A stretch of DNA of 64,000 nt, taken from Echinometra lucunter (lineage: Eukaryota; Echinodermata; Echinoidea; Camarodonta; Echinometridae). Where the stretch lies: positions 18,313,408 through 18,377,407 of the forward strand of contig CM057162.1 in the NCBI GenBank assembly GCA_029962745.1, written 5' to 3'. The notes beneath the pieces were generated by a model. The model was given only the letters and a program-made list of their open reading frames with translations, made no database searches and was not told the origin of the DNA. Positions within the stretch are counted from its first letter, which is position 1, and each line of letters starts with the position of its first letter. Below, one piece after another: positions 24,652 to 36,438 of this stretch. Position numbers and translations under genes: made by a program.

Positions 24652-25020
24652 ATGAAGGTTAGATTAAATTTGAAAGAGAACATCAAGGAATTCAATGATT
24701 TTAGCCTTGAAGGTCACTATGATCAAAATTCCGACGTATTTGAACATTATGGTGTTCTGCGTTATAAACATTATCTTGACACCTATTGTTTTAATCCTAT
24801 TTCTTAGAGCTCCCAGCTCCAGGAGGTGCAAAAATACAACAATAAAGGATACACTTCTGAATTCACTCATTTCAAGAAGCTTAACCAGGTCACTACTGAA
24901 TTCTTTGTACTGTCATAGGCTTTCTACAGGAGCCACCTGGTTCCAGTAACCAATGGGTTAAAGGGATATGATAGTGCTGAGTCTACAGGACGTAGCGTCC
25001 GTGGTCCACATTCGGGATAA
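24652..25020 (+). pseudogene. Protein-like frame with two in-frame TAGs
   Basis: One frame runs 122 codons from ATG 24652 to TAA 25018, broken only by TAG at 24805 and 24916. Segments read like real protein, for example FSLEGHYDQNSDVFEHYG and LQEVQKYNNKGYTSEFTHFK. In the other haplotype (37674 onward) the only change I saw in the first 340 bases is TTG to CTG, silent in this frame. Just upstream, other frames are also open (for example around AEDIHSLIATLSSFGSPF). Most likely a decayed coding sequence with stops and frameshifts, or pieces of a gene whose structure I cannot resolve. No family recognised. Confidence 0.3.
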
Positions 25021-25168
25021 AGCGGAAACCCTCGGCTGTATACTGCGCTGGCGAAGTGTTACGGAACACACACGCAGCTGCACCGAGAATTGCCGACGAT
25101 ATTAATTCACTCGCGCAAAAGTTGAGAAAGTTTGTTGATGTTTCCGCTGATGAATAACTCAATACCAA
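24983..25168 (-). CDS. Candidate terminal exon, unknown protein
   Basis: On the minus strand a frame of about 60 codons includes TNFLNFCASELISSAILGAA and GFRFIPNVDHGRYVL and ends in TAG. Comparing haplotypes, six substitutions fall in it; four are silent (TCA/TCG, ACA/ACG, ACT/ACA, CAG/CAA) and two change the residue (I/T, G/V). That excess of silent change hints at constraint, though the numbers are small. A possible 3' splice site (TTATTCATCAG) lies near its 5' end. No family recognised. Confidence 0.3.
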   Translation of the reverse strand: MVLSYSSAETSTNFLNFCASELISSAILGAAACVFRNTSPAQYTAEGFRFIPNVDHGRYVL

Positions 25169-26326
25169 GAGATGCGCTTTCGAAGTAGAAGCAAGGAGAG
25201 TCAGCGAACAGCTCAGAGCCCCATATTGTGACTATAATTCCCTTTAACTATCTTGGTATGCAAGGGTGTCATCCAGAGGAGGCATGTCCCCCAAAGTGTA
25301 AGCTGAGGACACCGCCCCCTGCACTTTTTCATTGCTTGTCAGTAAATTTTGGCGTATGTCCCCTGCCCCTAAATTTGATGTCCCCCCCCAAATAATAATT
25401 AAGCTGACCTTTTTTCAAAGTGCCCCCTCCCCCCGATATAAAACGGAATGACGTAGCTGCTGGTATGGGACATAATAACTTGGACCTGCCCATGCATGTA
25501 CAGAATGATAGGGCAACATTGTGATTAATTTTGAGAATTACTAGTCCTCTGCACCTTTTTGCGTATAGTTCTATCCCTCAAATGATATATTTCAAAACAT
25601 TTTGTGACCCAGTATGTCTTTTGTCAAGCGTTATATCCCTTAACGAGATCATGGAGTAGAATTAAAACACACCGACAAAATGAGAAACAAATCAATAAAT
25701 GTGTTAAAACGTTTTATCAGTTTGATTTGATGTTCATTCTTTTACATGTTCATTATATTACAGGTACAAACTTTCAACATCATGGTATTAAACCGTAATA
25801 GATACATGATAAGCACAGCTTGGGCTGACGTCCTTATGAATAAAATGATCATGAAAAAACAAATAAAAACATATGCCTATGAAAAGAATGTATGGAGGAA
25901 AGTGGGTGGTCAATTTTTCAAACTGATTCCACTGCCTTGACAAATTTCAGTAGTCAACTTCTGTTACTGCTGTTTGTTTTCTCTAAAAATAATTGCCATG
26001 AAATTCATTGAACAAATAATTGGAAGCCCAAACAGGCCCAAGCGTTTCTGAATGAAAGTTCGTGAACTCGAAGCAACACGACTCATAAGGCAGGATATGA
26101 CTAAATTATCGCAACCATTTATACCCTTTACTCATACTTAACGATTTACAGAAAGTATACTTAATAAATCAAGGCAGTCCTCCATTCAAATATTTGTGAA
26201 TGTAGCACTAGCGGGTGCAAGGTTTGCCAATATAGTACTAGGGGCGCAGGGGAGAGCGGCCCCATATTTGCTTGTGTTTATGTGGAACGCATGCGTCCGT
26301 GTTGGGTGGCATGCGCCGACCTTTAT
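25169..26326. other. No gene seen
   Basis: AT-rich DNA with C-rich interruptions near 25380-25440. No exon or bounded repeat recognised. Allelic to 38170-39387. Confidence 0.4.
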
Positions 26327-27415
26327 TAAAGCCATTGAGTAACTTTTAAAAATCTGAGCTGCATGGCCCTTCAGGCTGTCGAGTATATAACATTGGGTAA
26401 ATATGAAACCCTGGAAAATTCACTTGAAAAGCATCTTCGCGTGCTTTGAAAAATCAAAAATATACAAGTGACTGGAAATGCCAGACCTTTTTACCCCATA
26501 GACTGCGGTGTTACATAAAAGCATATACCCAGGTACGGTTTTGCAAGTGGCAGAATTCGTGATGAATATCTTGATAATTATATTTCAAATCCTTTATTTT
26601 CATGGCAGTTGATTTATCCTTCTGAACATCTTTATAAACACAGACATCAGAATTTAACAATTTATGAAATGACGCTTTCAGAAAGTTACCGGATCCCTTT
26701 AAGGCTCCGTTTGGAGGGGGGAGGGGGAGGGACTTCATCCCCAGGGGAAATAAGCGCGTGTTCCACCCCAAGCATCTCTGCCACTGGTTGCGCTGCAGTG
26801 ATGTATCTAGACTTTGGCCCTTTGATCAGGGGTAAAACATCTCAGCTGAAGAGCAACTTTTGGCATTGCTTTAAGTACCCTGTCTGAGAATAATACTGCA
26901 TGCCTCTCTAAGAGCAGTCATTAATATTAACCTACAGATGAGTACCTAAAATTGTCGCCCTTCCATAGTGGGAGGAAATAGGAACAATACAAATTACCCC
27001 CATGTCCTTCATCCTTGAATACACCACTGCTTTGGTTTGCACCAAACATACCAAAAGAACAGTGATATTAACTAACAGGAGAAGCCCATCTGAGGTAGCA
27101 GGGATTCGTGCCTATATAGTTATGATAGTCTAAATATGAAGGGTTTGAAATAAAAAATGTTATCATTAAGGTATCTCTCACTGAATTCCTCCATTTGCAA
27201 AACCAACCTGTGTATGTTTTGTCTAACACTGCATTATATGGGGTCAAAAAAGTACTGCCATTTCCGGTCACTTGTATATTTTCAATTTTGGGGGAAGCAT
27301 GATGCTTTTGAAGTGCATTTTTCAGGGCTTCATATTTTACACAATTTACATGCACTGATCATAGCTTGCAGGGCCATGCAGCTCAGATATTTTTAAAAGT
27401 TACTCAATGGCTTTA
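26327..27415. mobile_element. 1.09-kb element with ~280-bp terminal inverted repeats
   Basis: The ends start TAAAGCCATTGAGTAACTTT at the left and finish with the complement at 27415. Complementarity, at perhaps 80 percent by eye, continues to about 26605 and back to about 27120, including matching words such as CTGAGCTGCATGGCCCT and ATATACAAGTGAC. The 500-base interior has no credible transposase. A non-autonomous DNA element is likely. Allele at 39388-40470. Confidence 0.75.
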
Positions 27416-27624
27416 CCCCATTGGCTACTGGAACCGATTGGACCCTGTACAAAACCTTTAGGAATGAAGGAATTCATTAGTCAGATGGTTGAATAACGTC
27501 ATCATGTACATAGAGTATTAGAAGGAGGGGCAAGGCCGGCAAATCGCCCCTCTTGACAAAATAATTTCCAATCATGAAAAAAAAAATGCTTACACAATGT
27601 CATGTAATCATTTTGTAAAGTTAA

Positions 27625-28130
27625 CGTAACGGAGTCCCCCTAAGCGCGAAGGCACCCAATCCCATAAATTATTAACACTATAAGTTCTTAAAGAAGGTTC
27701 TCAAAAAGTGATTTGCTTGCTGTGGATCATCTAAACTGAGAGGTTCTGCCCCCTCTTGACGCCACTTTCTGGTTGCGCCTCAGTCAAATCAGTGTACACA
27801 TGTTTTGGTCTTTGGTATAAAAGAGGCTTAGAGAGATAACAGACGTAATAAATCAATGCATGATTGACCATCCATATAAAAACTATGTCAATTGAATACA
27901 CGTTTCTATTCCTTTTTTTTTCCTCAATCGGATCACTGATATAAGAGAATGCGTACAATTCTAGCTATTTATGTAAACATAACATGCATGTTCTTTTTTT
28001 TTTTTTTTTTTTTTGGAAAGGGTTTACCCTTTATTTGGCAAAATACACAAATGTGGCATTGGATTAAAATATATTCCGTTTCTGGCACAATATCTCCCAA
28101 CAAACACGAATCTTACTTTTGTAAAATAAA
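27625..28130. repeat. Tandem duplication, unit 1
   Basis: About 500 bases that recur, diverged, at 28425-28940. Shared words include AACTGAGAGGTTCTGCCCCC, GCCTCAGTCAAATCAGTGTA and CGGATCACTG. Both units exist in both haplotypes, so the duplication is older than the haplotype split. Confidence 0.75.
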
Positions 28131-28146
28131 AAATAAAAAAAATAAA

Positions 28147-28148
<2 letters not shown>

Positions 28149-28198
<50 letters not shown>

Positions 28199-28290
28199 AT
28201 AATAATAATAATAATAATAATAACAAGAAGAAGAAGCGAAGAAGAAGAAGAAGAAGAAAAAGAAGAAGAAAAAGAAGAAGAATTATAACA
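28149..28290. repeat. (CTA)n(AAT)n(GAA)n compound microsatellite
   Basis: Lies between the two tandem units. The allele at 41190-41300 has lost the CTA block, so this is a length polymorphism. Confidence 0.9.
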
Positions 28291-28424
28291 ATAATGATAA
28301 TAATAATGATGATCATGATGACAATAATGTTATGGTATAAACAATTTTTTGTTTTTGTAAATTTTTAACTTGTCTTGTGTTCATCTTATCTGATACTGGG
28401 TAACAATTTTGAAAGTCAATGATA

Positions 28425-28940
28425 AATGTAATGAGGTCCCCAAAGCGAAGACCATGAATTCAAATAACTTATCAACACTATACGTTCTTAAATAAGGTTC
28501 TTAAAAAGTGTTTTGCTTGTTATGGATCGTATAAACTGAGAGGTTCTGCCCCCTCAATGTCTGGTCACGCCTCAGTCAAATCAGTGTACACATGTTTTAT
28601 TACTTTGGTATAAAAGGGGGCAATGACTTGGAGAGACAATAGACGTAATAAACCAATGCGTGATTGATCATTCATTAAACCATGTTAACCGAATTCACAT
28701 TTTTTCCTTCATTTTCTCTGCTTTTCTAAATCGGATCACTGGTTATAAGAGGAGGCGTACAATTTTAACCATTTATGAAAACATAACATGTCTGTTTCTT
28801 TGGTAAGAGTTCACCAAGTATTCGGCAGAATACACGTTTGTTTGAATAGATTTTAAACCGATATTGTGTAAATTTACCCAGTAATGGGTTAAAAATCTAT
28901 TCGGTTTCTGGTACAGTATTTATCAACAAACCTGCTTGTT
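28425..28940. repeat. Tandem duplication, unit 2; LINE-free allele
   Basis: Diverged copy of 27625-28130. At about 28855 the sequence reads GAATAGATTTTAAACC without interruption; in the other haplotype a LINE is inserted at this point. Compared with unit 1 it has about 45 extra bases around GGTTAAAAATCTATTC. Confidence 0.75.
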
Positions 28941-29410
28941 AACCCCCCCCCCCTCTTTTTTTTAAATACAATAATGTCATCGTATGAATAAATGTTTATT
29001 TTGGTGAATTTCAAACCTATCTTGGGCAATTTTTCATCTAATAATCTGTCAAATTTATGCAATTTCGGGATTATATTTCACTCAGCAGACGAGCATGTCA
29101 CCCTTTTATTTTACCGAAAAATGGTTGATTTTTTTTTAATACTCAGCCTCTTGTCAGTGAATCAGATGTGCCAAAATCACATGTATACATGACAGTGATC
29201 GCAATACGTGCATTGGTTTTGTACAAATCAGGAAACTGAATAGGAAAAGAGACATGTTTAGAGGAGCAACAAAAAGTGGTCTGGTCTCAGGGCGTTTCAT
29301 ATTTTTGGCAAACTACCAGAGGAAGTTATTGTGGCACACTGTGTGCATAGGCAGATATGGGAATAGCATGGCCGTACTACCAGGAGATATGCCTTCATCA
29401 AACGGTACTA

Positions 29411-29460
29411 ACTACTACCACTCCTCCTCCTCTTCCTCCTCCTCCTCCCCCCCCCCCCCT
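29411..29460. repeat. CCT-rich and poly-C tract
   Basis: (CTC)n followed by a C homopolymer; longer in the allele (45053-45098). Confidence 0.9.
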
Positions 29461-29684
29461 CCTCATGGCCGTACGCCAATTGGGGGGGGGAGCGGGGGAG
29501 TTTCCCCCCAGAAATTATCGACCCTCTGTTTTCTCTCCTTTTTCACTTACTGTTTTTTATTGAAAATTTCCACAAATTTAACCAATAGTGTGCACCAGAT
29601 CGTTCATTTCGAATTCTAAAAATGCAACAGTTAATCCTTTATATTTTGCCTCCCCGAAAAAAAAATTCTGCTTACGGCCTTCCT

Positions 29685-29748
29685 CCTCCTCCTCCTACTC
29701 CTCCTACTTTTACTACCACCACCACTACCACTACTACTACCTACCTAT

Positions 29749-29807
<59 letters not shown>

Positions 29808-29870
29808 ATGTTGTAGCTCTACTACTACCATGACTACTACCACTACTGTACTACTGCTGCTGCTGCTGCT
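29685..29870. repeat. (TAC)n microsatellite cluster
   Basis: CCT, TAC and TGC trinucleotide runs; allele at 45361-45550. Confidence 0.9.
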
Positions 29871-30358
29871 CCTACGACTGCCGTGTTCCTACAACTACTA
29901 GTTACCATTATATTCCACATACTAGCAATCTTGCCTGCAGGATTGGTCAAAAGTTAATCACGTGACGGAGTGTAGTTTGCCCATCAATCACCCGACAGGA
30001 AGAGTTCGTTGCACTCGATGATGATAGTACTTTTGTGTTTCGCTGATCTCTCCAGTCTATAGAGTCACAGCGCGTTATCAATATTTTGAGTACGCGCGAA
30101 ATGAAAGTGCGTTGCATCCTTGGAATTCGGACTACCGATTGCCTATCAGTTGATTGGCCGGCGCAGCGGCATAAACGAACTTATTTCACGTTTATGATGC
30201 AGTGTATATGCAATCAGCTACGTCTACCAAAACAGTACTCCGCTGAGAAGTAAACATTACTTTTCTTTCTCGCAGAGAAGTAAATTTCCTTATCTTGCTA
30301 TACAGTTATATGGTTTCAGATGTGTAATATGAGGCAAATAATCACCTTTTGATTTCAG

Positions 30359-30462
30359 GCGATGAGACACACTATCACTTCCTCGGCAATCTGAATATGT
30401 GCGCTATCTTTCCCCAGCTTTGCTTCGGAAAGATAGCTACATCCAGATCGCATCGGAAGTAA
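30359..30462 (+). CDS. Candidate terminal coding exon
   Basis: A good 3' splice site (CACCTTTTGATTTCAG) precedes a phase-shifted frame GAT GAG ACA, giving DETHYHFLGNLNMCAIFPQL, then a short basic tail and a stop after 33 codons. In the other haplotype (46039-46142) the splice site is unchanged and the stop codon is TGA instead of TAA, so termination is preserved despite a substitution. An overlapping frame (RYLSPALLRKDSYIQIASEV and on into a CCT/TAC repeat) is also open in both, and there the two downstream substitutions are silent; I cannot decide between them. No family recognised. Confidence 0.25.
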
Positions 30463-30510
30463 CATTTTGTCCCATCACCTTCACTGACGTTGATTATTTG
30501 CTTACTATAA

Positions 30511-30621
30511 CTCCTCCTCCTCCTCCTTCTCCTCCTACTACTACTCCCTCTACTGCTGCTACTACCACTACTGCTGCTGCTGCTGCTGCTGCTACTACAG
30601 CTACTGCTGCTGCTGCTACTT

Positions 30622-30675
<54 letters not shown>
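30511..30675. repeat. CCT/TAC/TGC compound microsatellite
   Basis: Trinucleotide runs, longer in the allele (46192-46382). Confidence 0.9.
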
Positions 30676-30849
30676 TACTACTGTACTACTACTCCTATTA
30701 CTACTACTACCAATGGTAACATCAAACACTTGTATGACATGTTTAGACAGAGAAGTTTTAATGGTACTATCCCGTAAAATGGTGAAAATGAAAAAGAAAA
30801 GTGATCATAAAGACGGAGAGAGTACGGAAGGATATAGAAAGAGAGGGAG

Positions 30850-31349
30850 NNNNNNNNNNNNNNNNNNNNNNNNNNNNNNNNNNNNNNNNNNNNNNNNNNN
30901 NNNNNNNNNNNNNNNNNNNNNNNNNNNNNNNNNNNNNNNNNNNNNNNNNNNNNNNNNNNNNNNNNNNNNNNNNNNNNNNNNNNNNNNNNNNNNNNNNNNN
31001 NNNNNNNNNNNNNNNNNNNNNNNNNNNNNNNNNNNNNNNNNNNNNNNNNNNNNNNNNNNNNNNNNNNNNNNNNNNNNNNNNNNNNNNNNNNNNNNNNNNN
31101 NNNNNNNNNNNNNNNNNNNNNNNNNNNNNNNNNNNNNNNNNNNNNNNNNNNNNNNNNNNNNNNNNNNNNNNNNNNNNNNNNNNNNNNNNNNNNNNNNNNN
31201 NNNNNNNNNNNNNNNNNNNNNNNNNNNNNNNNNNNNNNNNNNNNNNNNNNNNNNNNNNNNNNNNNNNNNNNNNNNNNNNNNNNNNNNNNNNNNNNNNNNN
31301 NNNNNNNNNNNNNNNNNNNNNNNNNNNNNNNNNNNNNNNNNNNNNNNNN
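30850..31349. other. Assembly gap, exactly 500 N
   Basis: Fixed-length placeholder. Contig 2 ends in a purine-rich GAGAGGGAG tract, and contig 3 restarts at sequence already present at 18382. Confidence 0.97.
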
Positions 31350-33201
31350 AGCAATGAATTATTTTGATATTGTCACTACTGGAACCGTATCAATGTCTAT
31401 ACATCCCAAGCAGTTGCATGTATGAGCATGAACTTATTATCTGTGACATAAGTCACATATTGAAAAGATTGTTTTCATATCCATTATACTGTATTTCTAT
31501 TATTGCTTATAAAACTATTTTTAAGTCAGGCGACTTTTGAAATTGAACTTTAGACACCTTAAGTCAATAATAACATTGGATATATAATCCCACAGAATAA
31601 TCGTTTGCACATGAACACTCGATGAATAGATCAATAGAATGTCTTGGAGATCAAAAAATGCATTTGAGGTCATCACGAAACATAATTTGTATCATTTCAT
31701 GGAGCTTTCTAAAAATGTCTAAATCTGGTCTTGAAATATATTTCCATATATATTTTTAAGCTACATGATTTGAAACGCTCAAATGTAATTTCCAAATATA
31801 AATACAAATGCAATACATCGAACATAGGATTTGAGTTTTGTAACAGGATCAAGGATCATTTAAATGATCAACAGTCTGGGATTCTGATTGATGCGTCGCC
31901 CTCCCAAACAAGAATGTTTACGTATTTGTCTCATCATATTCTTTAGTTAATTGTCGTCTGGAAAAAATGTTCACTGCTAGAAATAATGTATTGACCTACT
32001 GTTGTACTTTGACAGCAGAATTTTGGAAGCCTGCAGAAATATCCCATATAATAATGGCCCATAGCATAATGACACGCTGCGGTATGTGTCTTCCGTCATT
32101 ACAAACAATGTCGGAAGTTTCTGGCAGCAACACAGTGTTATCATTCTATACAAAAACATTCGTCTGGAACAGACTGGGAACATTTTATACACACTATGAA
32201 AATCAAACAGGTAACATGTACAGAAGGACTAAAAGCCTGGGACAAAAAGAAAGAGGTATGGCACACCCTAACATTCATTCATTCATTCATTCATTCATTC
32301 ATTCATTCATTCACTCATTTATTTTTCCACTTTCAATTTTTCATATTTATAGTTTAGATATTAATTTATATAACATTTTAACATACATATAGATCGCATT
32401 ACACAATACATTAATTACTAGTACATGAAATTGAAAGGGAAGGAGGGCCAACGAAAAAGCTTGTAGGGTGTACCCCCCCCCCTTTTTTTTAAAATGATTA
32501 TTATGAATCATCTTTATGAGAAATAAAAAGCATAAAGCAACAACGAAAACGCTGATTCAGTAGTATACAAACATCATATTTCAAGACGCAAAACAGTGAT
32601 AACATGTGTACATATAATATATTCATAACAAATATATACAAAATTGTATACAAGAATGAATAAAATATTGTCTGAGTATAAAGGGAATTGGGAAATTGGG
32701 GAAAATATAACAATGAAGGCATCATATACACGGGTTCTGTTACAAGAATAGACAATATGGACATAGTAAGCAATAGGCTAGTTCTAACAACATGAACAAT
32801 GTCAACATTAAAAAAATATTAACATTATACGATGTTCTGTTATATCCGATATCATTTAGCAAATTTTAAGATCTAAGATCAAAATGCCTGCATCATCAAC
32901 AGGCCTGATCATAATATACAGTGCAATAAATATAAGTGTATATATTTATACAAATTATATTCAAAGAGCATGTATTCAATCCCAACTTTAGGTGCATCAG
33001 TCATGTGTCAGTTATTTAAAAAACGGGGAAAAATCATCATAAAAGCCATGAATGAAAAGTCTACATGCATGAAACTTTTAACAAGACTATTATTGAGATT
33101 GGAATAATATTAATAAATAAAAGAAAATTTATGTTAAATATAGTTTGATTTCTGAGCGTGGGAAAATAGCTACGGCGGGTACTTAAAATATGAGCACTTA
33201 C

Positions 33202-33274
33202 TTGTACACATGGGCGGTCCCAGGCACGCTAAGGCTACCAGCATAGGTACCAACCTACTCCAATGCCCGTCCAT
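33202..33274 (-). CDS. Allele of the signal-peptide exon
   Basis: Identical to 20201-20273, including ATG context and the AA|GTAAGT donor. The upstream leader differs by a few substitutions. Confidence 0.4.
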
Positions 33275-33978
33275 TCCTGCTGCTCCAGATACAAAACTAT
33301 GTGACCCCGTCCGACCCGCGGAACTCCTTCACTCACTATGCAAGCATGTAGGATAATAACACGGGAGTGAGAGATTTGTTTAGCTTGTCTTTGGGGCACG
33401 TAACGCGAAAGTCGGAACTCCAGTGTGTCCTTGTGTGCGCGGTTCGACGGAGTTTATGAATAGAGCTGTTTGATACCACAGCGCTGAAGAGGTTTTTTTT
33501 GTCTAATAACTCAGCAAATTTGTCCCTTTTTCTTTCTGTTCAGATGCAAATATGCAGACACTTTTTTTTTTTTCAAAACGACTTTTGCGGAACACTTATC
33601 TTCGAAAATAGATTTGTAGTTCTGGAGCATAAATGTCGGTAATGCAATGTAGAGATTATACTTCGCACTGTGTTGTTAACAAGTGGCATGTTCACATCTC
33701 TGCAGGAGCATTCGTTTCGGAGGAAATTATTTTTGTTTTGAAAGTATACCGCCCTCAACCCTCCATATGCATGCTTTGGCTTCATTGATTGTAGATTCTC
33801 TTTTTATTCTCTTTTTTTCTCCACACTTAATTGGGCTATGGGGTGACAAGAGGACGTGGGGGGGGGGGGCATTGTAAAGCAATACAGCATAGAAGACAGC
33901 TGTTGCGGGAAAAGAAACCAATACCTCAAGTCACAAAGCTAAAACAGCAAAAGTTTGAACGAAACTGGAATAAGAAAC

Positions 33979-34244
33979 TGTTATGCCCATATCGTCGGTG
34001 GGGCGACAAAACCTCGTATCTCAAAAAAATCAAATGTTCAGGAAAGTGAAAAAACATGGCTCCCAAAGCATTATAAGCGATGGGATTGCCTTTCCTGTGA
34101 CATGCCCGGGTGGCTTTGTTTTTGTTGTAAGAGAGCTTGGATTTGGACAGGACATTACTTGACTGATAATCTGGAGTTTAATACAAAAAAGTAATTTTCA
34201 CTAAAATTTGAGATACAAGGTCTTATCACCCCACCAACGATATG
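33979..34244. mobile_element. Allele of the ATATCGTCGGTGGGG element
   Basis: Same inverted ends as 20974-21240. Confidence 0.6.
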
Positions 34245-34440
34245 ATTTTTTTTTTGTTTTTGACACTATAGTATACCTATTGGTGATACATTTTGTGGAC
34301 AACTCTGATTAATTTTTTACACAAAATTGCACATATTCTTTATCTTGAGAAAAAAAACCCACCATGTTTTTATAGTTCTTATCCCAAATAATGTGGATAA
34401 ACACTTCTACATTGTATATCGTGAAATGAAAATGTTCAGT

Positions 34441-34456
34441 TATAATAATAATAATG

Positions 34457-34518
<62 letters not shown>

Positions 34519-34560
34519 TTTCGATTTATTTAGCGCATAATCATTAAACCTTAATTCTCT
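34441..34560 (-). mobile_element. Allele of the retroposon tail with (AAT)n
   Basis: As 21444-21560, but the AAT run has fewer GAT interruptions. Confidence 0.5.
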
Positions 34561-35261
34561 ATGCGCTTTACATTGGAAGGAAAAAAGTATGCCTACGTAA
34601 ACGTAATTATCTAAGAGGACAACAAAAACAAGAAATTATATTACACTATTTAAAGGAAAAGGTATGTCTTTAAGACTCTCTTAAAATCATTAAGGGAAGG
34701 TGTAATCCTAATAGATAAGGGCAGAGAATTCCGCAGAGCTGGGGCTGAAACTACAAAGTATCCGATGTATATTAACAGGTTGTGTTGCATGGAGGTTTTG
34801 TGATGAAGATCGAAGTGTGCGTACTAGATTGTAACTATGAATGGGATCTGTGAGTACAAAACATTGAGAGATGTCTACAAAATGGTGTCATCAATAGCTA
34901 TGGCAGTGTCCAAAAAATGTCTTACAAAAAACTTCATATAGCCATAACTTTCTTATTCCGTCTTACTTTTGATAGTACTTGACCTGAGGGTGTTGATTTC
35001 CTTTTAATGTAAATGTAGAATTTTGTGGGAAAAACATTGTAGCATTGATACAGGCAATAAAATCATGTAATACCCTGAAGCTGGCCACGCAATTCGAAAA
35101 TACAATTGCCATGTAAAGTTTAGAATGACTGAACTCATATTGGTCCATGCAACCCCACAGGCGGGGGGGGGGGGGGGGAGGGGAAGAGGAAGAGCACTCA
35201 GCAAGGGGGACAGAAAGCTTGCTGGGGGTGGGGGGGGGGAGTGTATACGAACCAAGATACA

Positions 35262-35264
35262 GTA

Positions 35265-35342
<78 letters not shown>

Positions 35343-35375
35343 TTAATGATAATAGAACAGCTCTTGTACATATAG
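35262..35375 (-). repeat. Allele of the (ATG)n(AAT)n tract
   Basis: As 22265-22390 with more ATG and fewer AAT units. Confidence 0.6.
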
Positions 35376-35936
35376 CGCTGAACATATCCAATGATATTAA
35401 GAAAACATTACTGTATGAGAAAAAAATAAAATAAAATGGCAGCCAAGATCGTTCAACTCTTTCATTTTCTTTTCTATTGTGCCGACGAAAAGTCCGAGCG
35501 GACTTTCAGCTGTTTAGCGGATGAGATTTCCTGGCCAAGGTCGGGGGGAACCGGGGTTTGGGGCTCTCTCGAAAACCGCACCAATCTAGAAGAATTCTAT
35601 AGTACTTTGAAAATCGAGGGGGGGGGGTAAAACTGCAACAATATTAAGGACCCGATCACGTAGGCCTATGCAAGCCGAATAAGTCAATTTAAGTGCGTAC
35701 GTGGGTATGGAGGGGGGGGGGGGGCTGCCCCCGACCTTCCCCGTCCTATTTTCCTGGATGATGGATCCACACCGGTAACGGAAAATCCCGCCCCCACACT
35801 CAAACGATAACTTTTAAAATATATTGGTAATAAACTACAAGAAACGTTATGCTAGACAATGGAAGAGAATCTCGACAGCGTCACGGAACCGCGAGGTGTA
35901 TTGTATTAGATCTAGACCTTAGTAGGGTGTGATGTT

Positions 35937-36438
35937 CGATATTCCGAAGGTTCGTTATTCGGAAACATGCAAATCGCGTATACCTAGATGTTCGTTAGTC
36001 CGAATATGGAAAAGGTTCATTAATTCGAACATTTGTGGCGTTATTCCGAAGGTTCGTTGGTCCGAAAATGAAATCATGTTCGTTATTCCGAAGGTTCGTT
36101 AATCCGAAAATGAAATAGGGTTCGTTATTCCGAAGGTTCGTTATTCCGAAGGTTCGATAGTCCGAAAATAAAATAAGGTTAGTTAGTATGAAAATAACCA
36201 GCGAACTATCGAACACTATTTAATTTTTTCAGACTAACGAACCTTCGGAATAACGAACCTTAATTCGTTTTCGGATTAACGAACCATCGGAATGACGAAC
36301 CTTATTTCATTTTCGGACTAACGAACCATCGGAATGACGAACCTTAGGAAAAACGAACCTTCGGACTAACGAACCTTCGGCATAAAGGACCTTGGGAATA
36401 AACGAACCTTCGGAATACGGAACCTTCAGAACTGTAAC
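35937..36438. mobile_element. Allele of the TTCGGAATAACGAACC fold-back element
   Basis: Same insertion site and the same CCTTAGTAGG flanks (35927-35936 and 36439-36448) as 22929-23425. An extra GGTTCGTTATTCCGAA unit in the left half shows length change after insertion. Confidence 0.8.

Larger units (their letters stand above)
18382..30849. repeat. Haplotype copy A of a 12.5-kb block, ends at gap
   Basis: Collinear with 31350-46664. The match starts within a base or two of the first base of contig 3 and ends at the last base of contig 2. Differences are substitutions, microsatellite length changes, indels of about 40-120 bases and one 2.6-kb LINE that this copy lacks. Local divergence ranges from near zero (24.0-25.0 kb) to a few percent, as expected of alleles in a highly heterozygous species. 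Confidence 0.92.

Noticed and set aside
24805..24918. Alternative genetic code or readthrough of TAG
   Set aside because: The LINE frame in the same window uses normal stops and ends at them; decay is the more likely reason for the two in-frame TAGs.
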